In this document: positions 54,202-62,564 of the stretch, piece after piece
Numbering within the stretch: position 1 is the stretch's first letter
Layout: the number at the start of each line of letters is the position of its first letter
Source: an uncultured Verrucomicrobia subdivision 3 bacterium
GTDB taxonomy: Bacteria; Verrucomicrobiota; Verrucomicrobiia; Limisphaerales; UBA11358
NCBI GenBank assembly: GCA_903858275.1
Contig: CAIOIC010000063.1
Location: forward strand, 18,363-82,362
Direction of reading: 5' to 3'
Length of the DNA: 64,000 nucleotides
The notes under the pieces: generated by a model
The model's database searches: none
Seen by the model: only the letters and a program-made list of their open reading frames with translations
Told to the model about the DNA's origin: nothing
Translations under genes and position numbers: made by a program

Positions 54202-55445
54202 TTCTGCGGGCCAAAATCGTATTGCCTGTCACCGCGCCGCCCATCGAGGACGGCGCGGTTTTCATTGACGGAAACTCCATCCGCGCCGTCCAGCCGTGGC
54301 GCGACCTGCGTCCGCACCTCCGCGAAAAAGCCATGGATTTGGGCGAAGTCATCCTGCTGCCCGGTCTCGTCAATGCTCATTGCCATCTGGATTACACCGA
54401 TATGGCCGGCGAACTGCCGCCGCCGAAAACTTTTACTGACTGGATTGCCGCCATCACTGCTCACAAAACGGGTTGGAGTTATTCTGATTACGCCCGTTCC
54501 TGGCTGCGCGGCGCGCAACAGCTTCTGAAATCCGGTGTCACCACCGTTGCCGATATCGAGGCCATGCCGGATCTGCTGCCGGATGTTTGGAATGCCACGC
54601 CTTTGCGGGTTTTCTCCTTTCTCGAAATGACCGGCATCCGCGCCCGACGCCAGCCGGGTGAGATATTGAATGAAGCCGTCAAAACCATTGAGTCGCTCTC
54701 GCATCCGGGCAATCACGCAGCTCTATCACCGCACGCCCCGTATTCCACCCAACCGGAGTTGCTTAAACTCACTGCCGCCATCGCCGCCAAAAGAAAATGG
54801 CGCGTCAGCATCCACGTTGCCGAATCCGAGCAGGAATTTGAGATGTTCATGCACGCTCGTGGCAAAATGTATGACTGGCTCAAACGCAATGAGCGCGATA
54901 ACGCCGACTGTGGCCACGGCTCGCCCATTGCCCATCTGGTCCGCCATAAACTCCTGGGTGAAAACGTCCTGGCCATCCACGCAAATTGTCTGGCCCACGG
55001 TGACGCGACCTTGCTCGCTAAACACCATACTCACATCGTTCACTGCCCGCGCAGCCATGATTATTTTAAGCATCCAAAATTTGAGCGCGAACGTCTCGCC
55101 AAAGCCGGCGTGAATCTTTGCCTCGGCACCGATAGCCTCGCCACCACCCGCAAAACCGGAAAACAAAAACCGGAATTGGATATGTTTGCCGAAATGCGAT
55201 TATTGGTAGATGCTGATAAATCCATCCCGCCTGCAACTATTTTGCAAATGGCCACCGTCAACGGCGCGCGTGCGCTGGGCATGGCTGGAAAAATTGGTGA
55301 GTTTTCGCCCCAAGCCCAAGCGGATCTAATTGCAATTCCATTTGGCGGAGAAAGATCGCACGTTCACGAAGCCGTGCTGGAACATGCTGGCGCAGTTGCT
55401 GCCAGTATGATTGATGGCCGATGGATTATTTCACCGCCGTCTTGA
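54198..55445 (+). CDS. Amidohydrolase-family deaminase/chlorohydrolase-like protein
   Basis: 415 residues. The metal-dependent hydrolase motifs are LPGLVNAHCHLDY (HxH), VSIHVAESEQE, LAIHANCLAHGD and LCLGTDSLATT. This pattern is that of the TRZ/ATZ/SsnA group, including aminofutalosine deaminase (MqnX) of the futalosine menaquinone route, which is one possible role. The start overlaps hpf by 4 nt (ATGA), so it is translationally coupled. Substrate unproven. Confidence 0.88.
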   Translation: MILRAKIVLPVTAPPIEDGAVFIDGNSIRAVQPWRDLRPHLREKAMDLGEVILLPGLVNAHCHLDYTDMAGELPPPKTFTDWIAAITAHKTGWSYSDYARSWLRGAQQLLKSGVTTVADIEAMPDLLPDVWNATPLRVFSFLEMTGIRARRQPGEILNEAVKTIESLSHPGNHAALSPHAPYSTQPELLKLTAAIAAKRKWRVSIHVAESEQEFEMFMHARGKMYDWLKRNERDNADCGHGSPIAHLVRHKLLGENVLAIHANCLAHGDATLLAKHHTHIVHCPRSHDYFKHPKFERERLAKAGVNLCLGTDSLATTRKTGKQKPELDMFAEMRLLVDADKSIPPATILQMATVNGARALGMAGKIGEFSPQAQADLIAIPFGGERSHVHEAVLEHAGAVAASMIDGRWIISPPS

Positions 55446-55491
55446 CACGCCTTGCTTTCCATCTTTCCCCATCTGTGTTTATCTGTGGCCA

Positions 55492-56688
55492 ATGAATTCG
55501 TTCAATTACGAATTAGACCAACGCCTCGTTGCCCTGCGCGAACAGAACCTGTTCCGTGAATTGCGGCGCGTGGATTCCCCGCAAGGAGTTCGCATCGAGT
55601 TCGGCGGCAAATCATTCTTGAATTTTTCCTCCAACGATTATCTTGGCCTTGCCAATCACCCCGCGTTGAAGGAAGCCTCAATTAATGCTGTGAAAGGATT
55701 TGGCGTCGGGGCTGGAGCATCGCGGCTCATCAGCGGCTCAATCGCGCCCTTTCACCAACTGGAGGAAGCGCTTGCCGCTTTCAAAAAAACAGATGCCGCT
55801 TTGACATTTTCCACCGGCTACGCCGCCGCCCTCGGGACAATTACCGCACTGCTTGGCAGGGATGACATCATCATTCTCGACAAATTGGTTCACGCCAGCA
55901 TCGTGGATGCTGCCAAATTGTCGGGCGCAAAGCTGCGCATCTTCGACCACAATGATTTGAATGACTTGGAGAGAATTCTGAAATGGGCGAATGAAAAATC
56001 AACTACGCGCCAATCACACGTTTTGGTGGTCACTGAAAGCATCTTTTCCATGGATGGCGAATGCGCTCCGTTGCGTGAAATCGTGGCGCTCAAGGAAAAA
56101 TATGGCGCGTGGCTCATGGTGGACGAGGCGCACGCCACCGGAATTCTCGGATGGAACGGGCGCGGGTTGTCGGATGAACTCGGCGTTAGCCAGCAAATCG
56201 AGGTAAAAATGGGCACACTCGGCAAGGCTATCGGTGCCAGCGGTGGATTCATTTGCGGCAGCCGACCGCTCGTGGATTATTTGGTAAACCGGGCCCGCAG
56301 TTTCATTTTCTCGACCGCCCCAGCACCTGCCGCCGCCGCCGCCGCGTTGGCGGGAATTCAACTGATTCAAACTAACGAAGGTGAAAATCTGCGCGCCCGG
56401 CTGCAACAACGCGTCGCTGAACTCAAATCCGCACTTCATGCTCCGCGCTCCGCAAATGAAAGCGCCATCATTCCATTGATCTTGGGCGACGAAGCCGGAG
56501 CGGTTGCCGCCGCAACCAAACTGCGGGAACAGAATATATTTGTTCCCGCCATCCGCTATCCCACCGTGGCGCGCGGCTCAGCCCGGTTGCGGATCACTTT
56601 GACGGCGGCGCATACGGTTGATGATATATCGGAACTCGTCTGGGCATTGAAGCCCATCCCGGGCTATAAATCAGGAATTGCGAAATAA
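55492..56688 (+). CDS. bioF: 8-amino-7-oxononanoate synthase
   Basis: 398 residues from ATG 55492; the longer track start overlaps the previous gene. It is a PLP-dependent alpha-oxoamine synthase with FSSNDYLGLANHP, VDEAHATGILG and the PLP lysine in KMGTLGKAIGASGGF. It joins pimeloyl thioester and alanine in biotin synthesis. The next gene, bioA, starts 3 bp later, confirming the pathway role. The short leader contains an ATCTGTGTTTATCTGTGG string that looks repeat-like. Confidence 0.93.
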   Translation: MNSFNYELDQRLVALREQNLFRELRRVDSPQGVRIEFGGKSFLNFSSNDYLGLANHPALKEASINAVKGFGVGAGASRLISGSIAPFHQLEEALAAFKKTDAALTFSTGYAAALGTITALLGRDDIIILDKLVHASIVDAAKLSGAKLRIFDHNDLNDLERILKWANEKSTTRQSHVLVVTESIFSMDGECAPLREIVALKEKYGAWLMVDEAHATGILGWNGRGLSDELGVSQQIEVKMGTLGKAIGASGGFICGSRPLVDYLVNRARSFIFSTAPAPAAAAAALAGIQLIQTNEGENLRARLQQRVAELKSALHAPRSANESAIIPLILGDEAGAVAAATKLREQNIFVPAIRYPTVARGSARLRITLTAAHTVDDISELVWALKPIPGYKSGIAK

Positions 56689-56691
56689 TAT

Positions 56692-58122
56692 ATGCACCCG
56701 CTGGCAAAGTTGGACCATCAATTCGTCTGGCACCCGTTCACGCAGATGCGCGACTGGCTGCGGGATGAGCCGATTGTCATCAGCGAAGGGCAGGGCGCGG
56801 TGCTGCGCGATGTGAAAGGGCGTGAATATCTCGATGCCAATTCCTCCATTTGGACTAATCTTCACGGCCACCAGCATCCCAAAATCAACGCCGCCGTCCG
56901 GGGGCAGTTGAATAAGATTTCCCACAGTTCCGCTCTTGGGTTTGCGAATGAACCCGCCAGCCTCCTGGCCGGGAAATTGGTCGGTGTCGCCAATTCAAAA
57001 TTGGCAAAAGTTTTTTACAGCGACGATGGCTCCACTGCGCTGGAAGTTGCCGTGAAGTTGGCTTATGAATTCACGCGGCGCACTCGCTGCAATACGGTGG
57101 GGCGAGCGTCCGCGCGAGCCGTATCCCCGCGCTTGCTTGCGCTCGACGGCGCGTATCACGGTGACACCATCGGCGCGGTTTCGCTTGGGCATATTGACTT
57201 GTTTCACAAGGCGTATGCTGGCCTGTTGTTCAAGACTGACAAGGTAATGTCGCCGTATTGCTACCGCTGTCCCTTCAACCGCGCCAAGCCGGAACGCGAT
57301 GACGCACGGAATTACCGCAAGTGCCGCTGGGAATGTGTCAGCCGGGTGGAACAGAAACTTTCTGCGCAAACGAAAAAGGGGAATCCCTATGCCGCGTTTG
57401 TTTTTGAGCCCTTGATGCAGGGTGCGGCGGGCATGATTCCGCAACCGGGCGGATGGTTGCGGCAAGTGACGGATATTGCCCGTAGTCATGGCGCGTTGCT
57501 CGTGGCGGATGAGGTGATGACCGGATTTGGTCGCACCAATTCAAAATTATCCGCTGCCGCTTCAAGATCGTCGCTGTTCGCCTGTCAGCAGGAATTGGTT
57601 CAGCCTGATTTTCTTTGCCTCGCCAAAGGTCTGACCGGCGGTTATCTGCCGATGGCGGCGACGCTGACGACGCAAAAGGTTTTCGATGCGTTCTTGGGCG
57701 GATACGAAGAATTAAAAACGTTTTTTCACGGCCATAGTTACACCGGCAACCAGCTGGGCGCTGCGGCGGCGCTGGCGAGCCTGGATATTTTGCAAAGTAA
57801 ATCGTCCGTTTCGCAGCGGGTGCGGTTGCAAAAGCAGATGCAGGATGAATTGCAAACGCTCTGGGTGCTCCCCCATATCGGCGATATCCGCCAGGTCGGG
57901 CTGGTGGCTGGCATCGAACTCGTTAAAAACTGGCGCACGCGGGAGCCGTTTGCCTTGCGCGAGCGGGCGGGCATCCGAGTGTGCGCGGCGATGTCCCGCC
58001 GCGGCGTGCTGACGCGTCCCGCGGGCAACGTCATCGTTCTGATGCCGCCTTATTGCACCACCAAAACGCAGATGCAAAAAATTGCATCTGCGTTGCGCGA
58101 GGCGGTTGCGGAAGTGTTCTAA
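56692..58122 (+). CDS. bioA: Adenosylmethionine-8-amino-7-oxononanoate aminotransferase (with in-frame repeat)
   Basis: 476 residues. It is a class III PLP aminotransferase with VWHPFTQMRDW, DGAYHGDTIGAVS, VADEVMTGFGRT and the PLP lysine in CLAKGLTGGYLP. It makes 7,8-diaminononanoate from SAM. Before the conserved AYHGDT an extra stretch (NTVGRASARAVSPR) is coded by DNA matching the intergenic repeat at 50369. A second extra stretch (NSKLSAAASRSS) follows GFGRT. The frame is kept. It follows bioF by 3 bp. Confidence 0.93.
   Translation: MHPLAKLDHQFVWHPFTQMRDWLRDEPIVISEGQGAVLRDVKGREYLDANSSIWTNLHGHQHPKINAAVRGQLNKISHSSALGFANEPASLLAGKLVGVANSKLAKVFYSDDGSTALEVAVKLAYEFTRRTRCNTVGRASARAVSPRLLALDGAYHGDTIGAVSLGHIDLFHKAYAGLLFKTDKVMSPYCYRCPFNRAKPERDDARNYRKCRWECVSRVEQKLSAQTKKGNPYAAFVFEPLMQGAAGMIPQPGGWLRQVTDIARSHGALLVADEVMTGFGRTNSKLSAAASRSSLFACQQELVQPDFLCLAKGLTGGYLPMAATLTTQKVFDAFLGGYEELKTFFHGHSYTGNQLGAAAALASLDILQSKSSVSQRVRLQKQMQDELQTLWVLPHIGDIRQVGLVAGIELVKNWRTREPFALRERAGIRVCAAMSRRGVLTRPAGNVIVLMPPYCTTKTQMQKIASALREAVAEVF
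57096..57121. repeat. Repeat-derived segment within bioA
   Basis: The 26 bp from GGTGGGGCG to GCGAGCCG match the left arm of the element at 50369 at 24 of 26 positions. Here they are read as codons for the extra residues before AYHGDT. Confidence 0.7.
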
Positions 58123-58140
58123 ATGTTTGGGCTGGGGTGA

Positions 58141-59598
58141 TTATTTTTCGCCCAGTAATTGCTTGATCTTCGGCTCCATGGCGGCGGCCCAGATTTTGTA
58201 GCCGGCTTCGTTGGGATGCAGTGCATCGGGCATGACGTCCTTGGAGATGGTTCCGTCATTTTCAATCAGTTGCGAGCCGATATCGAGGTAGAAAACATTT
58301 TTACCATCGTCGAGTCGGGCTAGCGCCTGATTGACTTGAAGATTTTTCCCGCGCTGGATGCTAAAGGTCTTGGTGCGCGGGAAAATGCCGAGCAGTAGGA
58401 TTTTTATGGACGGTTGGCGGTCGCGGATCTGCTTCACGATGGCGGTGACGCCGGCGAGTATATCTTCTTCCGGGTCGTTGCCGGAATTGTTGGTGCCGAT
58501 CATGACCACCGCGACTTTTGCCTTGATGCCGTCGAGTTGGCCTTGCTCAAAGCGCCACAGGACATGCTGGGTGCGGTCGCCACCGACGCCGAAATTAACC
58601 ACTTTGCGTTTGCCATAGTATTCCGCCCAGACATTTTTGCCGCCGCCTTCCCATCCTTGCGTGATGGAATCGCCGATGAATTCAATGTCGTATTCACCGG
58701 GAGCATCTTTGGCGCGTTGGAGAACTTGCGCCTGGCGGTTGGTGCTGGCACCCGTTCGCGGGACGGGAATGATTGCGGTATTCTGATGAATTTCCGGCGC
58801 GCCAGCGGGTGCAACCGCCGGTGGATTGGCGGCCGCCACGCTCGCTTGCGGAAGTGGTTTGAATTTGAAGCCGGGCGCAACTCGCACCAGCACTCGCAGC
58901 CGTTTTGATTCATAGGAGGCGCCGTTTTTGGCGAAGGTCCAGTCGGCATGACCTGCCGGCGCGTTGCCAATGCCAAGATCGCAGCCCGTGCCCGCCACCC
59001 AATGATTAAAGGCGAAAATGGTCTGCTTTGCATCGAAGTTGTGCACCTGCATCGACCCATAATCACCACTCGGTGTGATCACATCGCCAAAATCGAACGC
59101 TGCCGGCGAGGCGTTGGGGATATTTATCGCATTAGCTGTTCCGTAATTATTGGGCCAGAATTCGATATTACCTTTGAGCCCTTCGCCCTTAAGACCCGAA
59201 CCGGTCACAATATCCTTTACGTTTGAGAGCACCGTCAGGTTTTCAACCGGCTGTTGATAAACGGTCTTCGATTCGAAGGTGGGGACGCCGGTTTTCCGGA
59301 TGTCGTCAGTGAACGCATTCATTGAGACATAGACCCATTGCGGTTTGCCATCCTTGGAAAGCTCAAGCAGGTAGGCAACCCGATCAAAGGGTTGGGTGAT
59401 TTGCGCGCTATGGTCGGCATCGTAGGTGATTGTTTTTGCCGCCTTGCTGATGTCAAAGTCGTAAATAAGTTGGTAGCCTTTAGCTTCGGGAATGGTGGAT
59501 AAAATATCCTGACTGGAAACATTGCCGGCGGTTAGAAATAATAATCCGCCGCAAAGCAGGAACCAGAGGTGTGAATGAAGTTTGGTTGATTTATTCAT
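58141..59598 (-). CDS. SGNH/GDSL-family hydrolase with N-terminal beta domain (exported)
   Basis: 485 residues from ATG 59598, which gives a signal peptide (LWFLLCGGLLFLTAGNVSS). Residues about 30-250 are a beta-rich domain of unknown role. The hydrolase part (about 290-485) has block I GDSITQGW, block II FGVGGDRTQ, block III VVMIGTNNSG and block V DALHPNEAG, so Ser, Gly, Asn and the Asp/His pair are all there. It likely removes acyl or acetyl groups. It is convergent with bioA. Confidence 0.88.
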   Translation of the reverse strand: MNKSTKLHSHLWFLLCGGLLFLTAGNVSSQDILSTIPEAKGYQLIYDFDISKAAKTITYDADHSAQITQPFDRVAYLLELSKDGKPQWVYVSMNAFTDDIRKTGVPTFESKTVYQQPVENLTVLSNVKDIVTGSGLKGEGLKGNIEFWPNNYGTANAINIPNASPAAFDFGDVITPSGDYGSMQVHNFDAKQTIFAFNHWVAGTGCDLGIGNAPAGHADWTFAKNGASYESKRLRVLVRVAPGFKFKPLPQASVAAANPPAVAPAGAPEIHQNTAIIPVPRTGASTNRQAQVLQRAKDAPGEYDIEFIGDSITQGWEGGGKNVWAEYYGKRKVVNFGVGGDRTQHVLWRFEQGQLDGIKAKVAVVMIGTNNSGNDPEEDILAGVTAIVKQIRDRQPSIKILLLGIFPRTKTFSIQRGKNLQVNQALARLDDGKNVFYLDIGSQLIENDGTISKDVMPDALHPNEAGYKIWAAAMEPKIKQLLGEK

Positions 59599-59676
59599 GG
59601 GAGTTATGGCTTTAGCATGGTTCATGTTGTGGGAAAATGGCAATTGTTTCGTGTCAGGTCAATCTTCAATGGCCGC

Positions 59677-59706
59677 AAAAAAGCCACGGAAAATCTTCCG
59701 TGGCTT
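59677..59706 (-). terminator. Rho-independent terminator of the ribosomal-protein operon
   Basis: AAGCCACGGAA and TTCCGTGGCTT pair perfectly around AATC (11-bp stem). On the minus strand the stem is followed by a run of T residues. It lies just after rplI. Confidence 0.88.
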
Positions 59707-59729
59707 GGATTGGAAAATATCGGGTGAAA

Positions 59730-60353
59730 TTACTCGGCCTTGGCTTTTTCAGTTTTTGGTTTCTTTTCGGCCTTGGCTTTCTTCTCGGTCTTGGCCTTGA
59801 GCTCCGCGGTGGTGGGGGCGACAATGTCCCCGCGATGACCCCGCTTCTCGGTGCGCGGCTTTTCCTCAACCGTGGCGGCGACCGGCGCCGCAACCGGCGT
59901 GGTGCTTTCCACGCGAACCTTGAGCGTGCCTTTGACCTCGGCGTGCAAATTCAATTCCACTTCGTATTCGCCGATCGCGCGGATGGAGTGTTCAAGATGA
60001 ATTTTCTTTTTGTCGAGGGCGATGTCGAATTGGTGCTTCAGTTCGTCGGCAATCATGCCGGCGGTGACGGCGCCGAACAGCTTGCCCTCTTCGCCGGTCT
60101 TGACCTTGATGACGCAGATGAGCTTGGAAAGCGCCTTTGACATATCTGTCATGGTGTTCAGCTCATGCGCTTCGCGTTCGGCGCGGCGTTGCTTGAGCGC
60201 CTCCATTTGGCGGCGGTTGGATTGTGTGACGGGAATCGCGAGGCGTTGCGGGAACAGGTAGTTCCGGGCGTAGCCGGCAGCGACTTTGACCTGGTCGGAT
60301 TCACCGCCGAGGCCAACAATGTTATGCGTGAGGATGACTTCAGTTTTTGCCAT
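59730..60353 (-). CDS. rplI: 50S ribosomal protein L9 with Lys/Ala-rich tail
   Basis: 207 residues from ATG 60353; the track runs into ssb in another frame. The N-terminal domain has VILTHNIVGLGGESDQVKVAAGYARNYL-type sequence (quoted in part: VKVAAGYARNYLFPQ), and the C-terminal domain KLFGAVTAGMIADEL. Typical L9 is about 150 residues; here a repetitive Lys/Ala/Glu/Thr tail (KTEKKAKAEKKPKTEKAKAE) is added. Last gene of the prs-rplY-pth-rpsF-ssb-rplI run; a strong terminator follows. Confidence 0.95.
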   Translation of the reverse strand: MAKTEVILTHNIVGLGGESDQVKVAAGYARNYLFPQRLAIPVTQSNRRQMEALKQRRAEREAHELNTMTDMSKALSKLICVIKVKTGEEGKLFGAVTAGMIADELKHQFDIALDKKKIHLEHSIRAIGEYEVELNLHAEVKGTLKVRVESTTPVAAPVAATVEEKPRTEKRGHRGDIVAPTTAELKAKTEKKAKAEKKPKTEKAKAE

Positions 60354-60382
60354 ACAAAAAATAGGTTTGTGGATTTTAAAAA

Positions 60383-60844
60383 TCAGAACGGAACGTCGTC
60401 GCTTTCGGGCGGGCCGTCGCCTTGAACCGGTTCGGCGGCTGGAGCGTTGGGGGCAGCGGCGGGACGGGCGGCGCGCGGCGCGGGGGCAGGGGAGCCACCT
60501 TCGCCGCCAGTTGGGCTGCCGAGAAATTGAACGGTTTCGGCAATGACGCCGAGCTTGCTGCGCTTGGCTCCGGTCTGCTTGTCGTCCCACTGGTCAAGCT
60601 TGAGCCGGCCTTCAATCAAAATTGGACGACCTTTGCGCATATATTGACCGACGTTCTCCGCCGTGCGGCCAAACACATCAACGTCAACAAAAGTGACTTC
60701 TTCCTTCTTTTCCCCGGCTTCATTGGTCCAGACCCGGTTTACGGCCAGACCGATTTTGGCTATGGCCGTGCCCTTGGGGGTGTAGCGCAATTCGGGATCG
60801 CGCGTCAGGTTCCCCATTAAAATGACTTTATTGAAGCTGGCCAT
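60383..60844 (-). CDS. ssb: Single-stranded DNA-binding protein
   Basis: 153 residues. The OB-fold N-terminus has ILMGNLTRDPELRYTPKG and a C-terminal Ala/Pro/Gly linker ends in the acidic tip DDVPF that binds partner proteins. It lies 14 bp after rpsF and 29 bp before rplI. rpsR, usually found between these two, is absent. Confidence 0.96.
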   Translation of the reverse strand: MASFNKVILMGNLTRDPELRYTPKGTAIAKIGLAVNRVWTNEAGEKKEEVTFVDVDVFGRTAENVGQYMRKGRPILIEGRLKLDQWDDKQTGAKRSKLGVIAETVQFLGSPTGGEGGSPAPAPRAARPAAAPNAPAAEPVQGDGPPESDDVPF

Positions 60845-60858
60845 ATCGCCTCCAAAAA

Positions 60859-61164
60859 TTACTTCGCCGGCTTCGGTTCCGGTGCCAGGGTAAAGAGTGC
60901 CCGAAAAACTTCTTCGTTCAACGCCAGCTTGTGCTGCAGTTGCGACACGGTTGTCGGCGTGCCGGTAAAGATGATGTTGGCATAGAAACCGGAGCTGTGT
61001 TTTTTATCTGCCACGCGGGCAAACGCTTTCCGCTCCATTTTTTGCACCGTCTCAACTTTGCCGCCCGCGGCGACAATTTCGGTTGAAATTTTGTCGAGGG
61101 CGTCTTTTACGCCTTCTTCGCGTCCCGCTGTGTTCAAGATGAACAGACCTTCGTATTTTTTCAT
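60859..61164 (-). CDS. rpsF: 30S ribosomal protein S6
   Basis: 101 residues, the normal size. It has YEGLFILNTAGREEGV at the N-terminus and RKAFARVADKKHSSGFYA, both typical of S6. The start codon overlaps the pth stop by 4 nt. Confidence 0.95.
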   Translation of the reverse strand: MKKYEGLFILNTAGREEGVKDALDKISTEIVAAGGKVETVQKMERKAFARVADKKHSSGFYANIIFTGTPTTVSQLQHKLALNEEVFRALFTLAPEPKPAK

Positions 61165-61760
61165 TTTTCTTCGTTCGTGGGACTGATTGTCCCGTTAAAT
61201 TGGCTCATCGCCTTTTGTATTCCAGCCTCCAGCCAGCATTCCAGCTGGTCGGCTGCCCGTTTCAAAACTTTTTCCAACAGCGCATTTTCCTCAGCGCTAA
61301 ATTTCCCCAGCACGTGACCCGTGATCTGGCGGGCTTCATTTTTTCGCCCGATACCGATGCGCAATCTCGCGTATTCTTTTGAACCTAGATGTTCCGCCGT
61401 GGATTCCAGCCCGTGATGTCCGCCGCTGCCGCCACCGGGGCGCAATCTGATTTCACCCAGCGCCAAATCCGCGTCGTCCACCGCAATCAAAATCTTTTCA
61501 ATCGGCAACTGGTAGAACTTGACCAGCCCTCCGACCGCCTCGCCGCTCAAATTCATGAACGTCTGCGGTTCGCACAACAAAACTTTTTTTCCAGCGTGCT
61601 GGGCTTTGGCTACACGGGAAACAAACTTGCGCTCGTTTGCCCAGTTCGCCTTCCAGCGTTCCGCCAATTTTTCAACCAGCGAAAAACCGGCGTTGTGTCG
61701 CGTCTTGGCGTATTCCGCTCCGGGATTGCCAAGTCCCACAATGAGGTGCATCGGCTCCAT
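61161..61760 (-). CDS. pth: Peptidyl-tRNA hydrolase
   Basis: 199 residues (an alternative start three codons later, at 61751, gives MHLIVGLGN). The motifs are IVGLGNPGAEYAKTRHNAGF, with the catalytic His, FMNLSGEAV and AVDDADLALG. It frees tRNA from stalled peptidyl-tRNA. It lies between rplY (27 bp) and rpsF (4-nt overlap). Confidence 0.95.
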   Translation of the reverse strand: MEPMHLIVGLGNPGAEYAKTRHNAGFSLVEKLAERWKANWANERKFVSRVAKAQHAGKKVLLCEPQTFMNLSGEAVGGLVKFYQLPIEKILIAVDDADLALGEIRLRPGGGSGGHHGLESTAEHLGSKEYARLRIGIGRKNEARQITGHVLGKFSAEENALLEKVLKRAADQLECWLEAGIQKAMSQFNGTISPTNEEK

Positions 61761-61787
61761 GCGGGGCGGCGGCTTTCGCCGTGTAAA

Positions 61788-62537
61788 TTATTTCTTCTTC
61801 GCTTCGGCTTTCGCTTCCGGCTTGGCCTCGGCTTTTTTGTCGCCCGCAGCCGCTTTCGCATCGCCCTTGGCGGCAGCCGGAGCGGCGCCTTCGGCGCCTT
61901 CTTCCTTCTTCTCCTTCGTCATTTCGACGTCGCCGGCAGCGGGAACCGCGGTGGCAGCCACTTCTTCCTCGGCGCGCGGCGCGGACACAGCCACAACCGT
62001 AAGATGCTTGTCGCCCAAAATTTCAACACCCACCGGCGCGGCGATATCGCCGATATGAATGGATTTTCCAATTTCCAGCGCCGTGACATCAATGACGATC
62101 TGTTCCGGCAAATCTTTGGGCAGCGAGCGAACTTTGAGTTTGAACATGACGTGTTCCAGCGTGCCGCCGCCGGTCTTGACGCCGGCTGCTTCGCCGATGG
62201 TTTCCACCGGGACATGCACGGTGACTTTTTCGTTTGCGGCAACTTCGTGTAAATCCACATGCAGCATCTTGCCGCTGAGCGGGTGGTGCTGGATGTCCTG
62301 GACGAGCGCGAGGCGCTTGGAGCGCGCGTCTTGTTCCACGGTCAAATCCACCAGCACGTTTTCCGAGGCGGAATGGTTGATGAGTTCCGCAAGGTCGTCA
62401 TAAATCACTTCAAGGTTTTGCGGTTCGACCTGGCGGCCATAAATGGTCGCCGGCACACGGCCGGCGCGGCGGAGTTTCGTGACTTCGGCGCGTTGAACTT
62501 GCGAACGCGGATAGGCTTTTAATGCGACTGATTTCAT
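61788..62537 (-). CDS. rplY: 50S ribosomal protein L25/Ctc with Lys/Ala-rich tail
   Basis: 249 residues. It has the L25 N-terminal domain (RRAGRVPATIYG, VDLHEVAANEKVTVHVP) and the TL5/Ctc C-terminal beta domain. A low-complexity tail of about 45 residues (DKKAEAKPEAKAEAKKK) is added. This tail resembles the one on L9 in the same operon. It binds 5S rRNA. The gene starts 27 bp after prs. Confidence 0.94.
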   Translation of the reverse strand: MKSVALKAYPRSQVQRAEVTKLRRAGRVPATIYGRQVEPQNLEVIYDDLAELINHSASENVLVDLTVEQDARSKRLALVQDIQHHPLSGKMLHVDLHEVAANEKVTVHVPVETIGEAAGVKTGGGTLEHVMFKLKVRSLPKDLPEQIVIDVTALEIGKSIHIGDIAAPVGVEILGDKHLTVVAVSAPRAEEEVAATAVPAAGDVEMTKEKKEEGAEGAAPAAAKGDAKAAAGDKKAEAKPEAKAEAKKK

Positions 62538-62564
62538 TTTTTAAAATTGTGTTCTTGGTGACGC

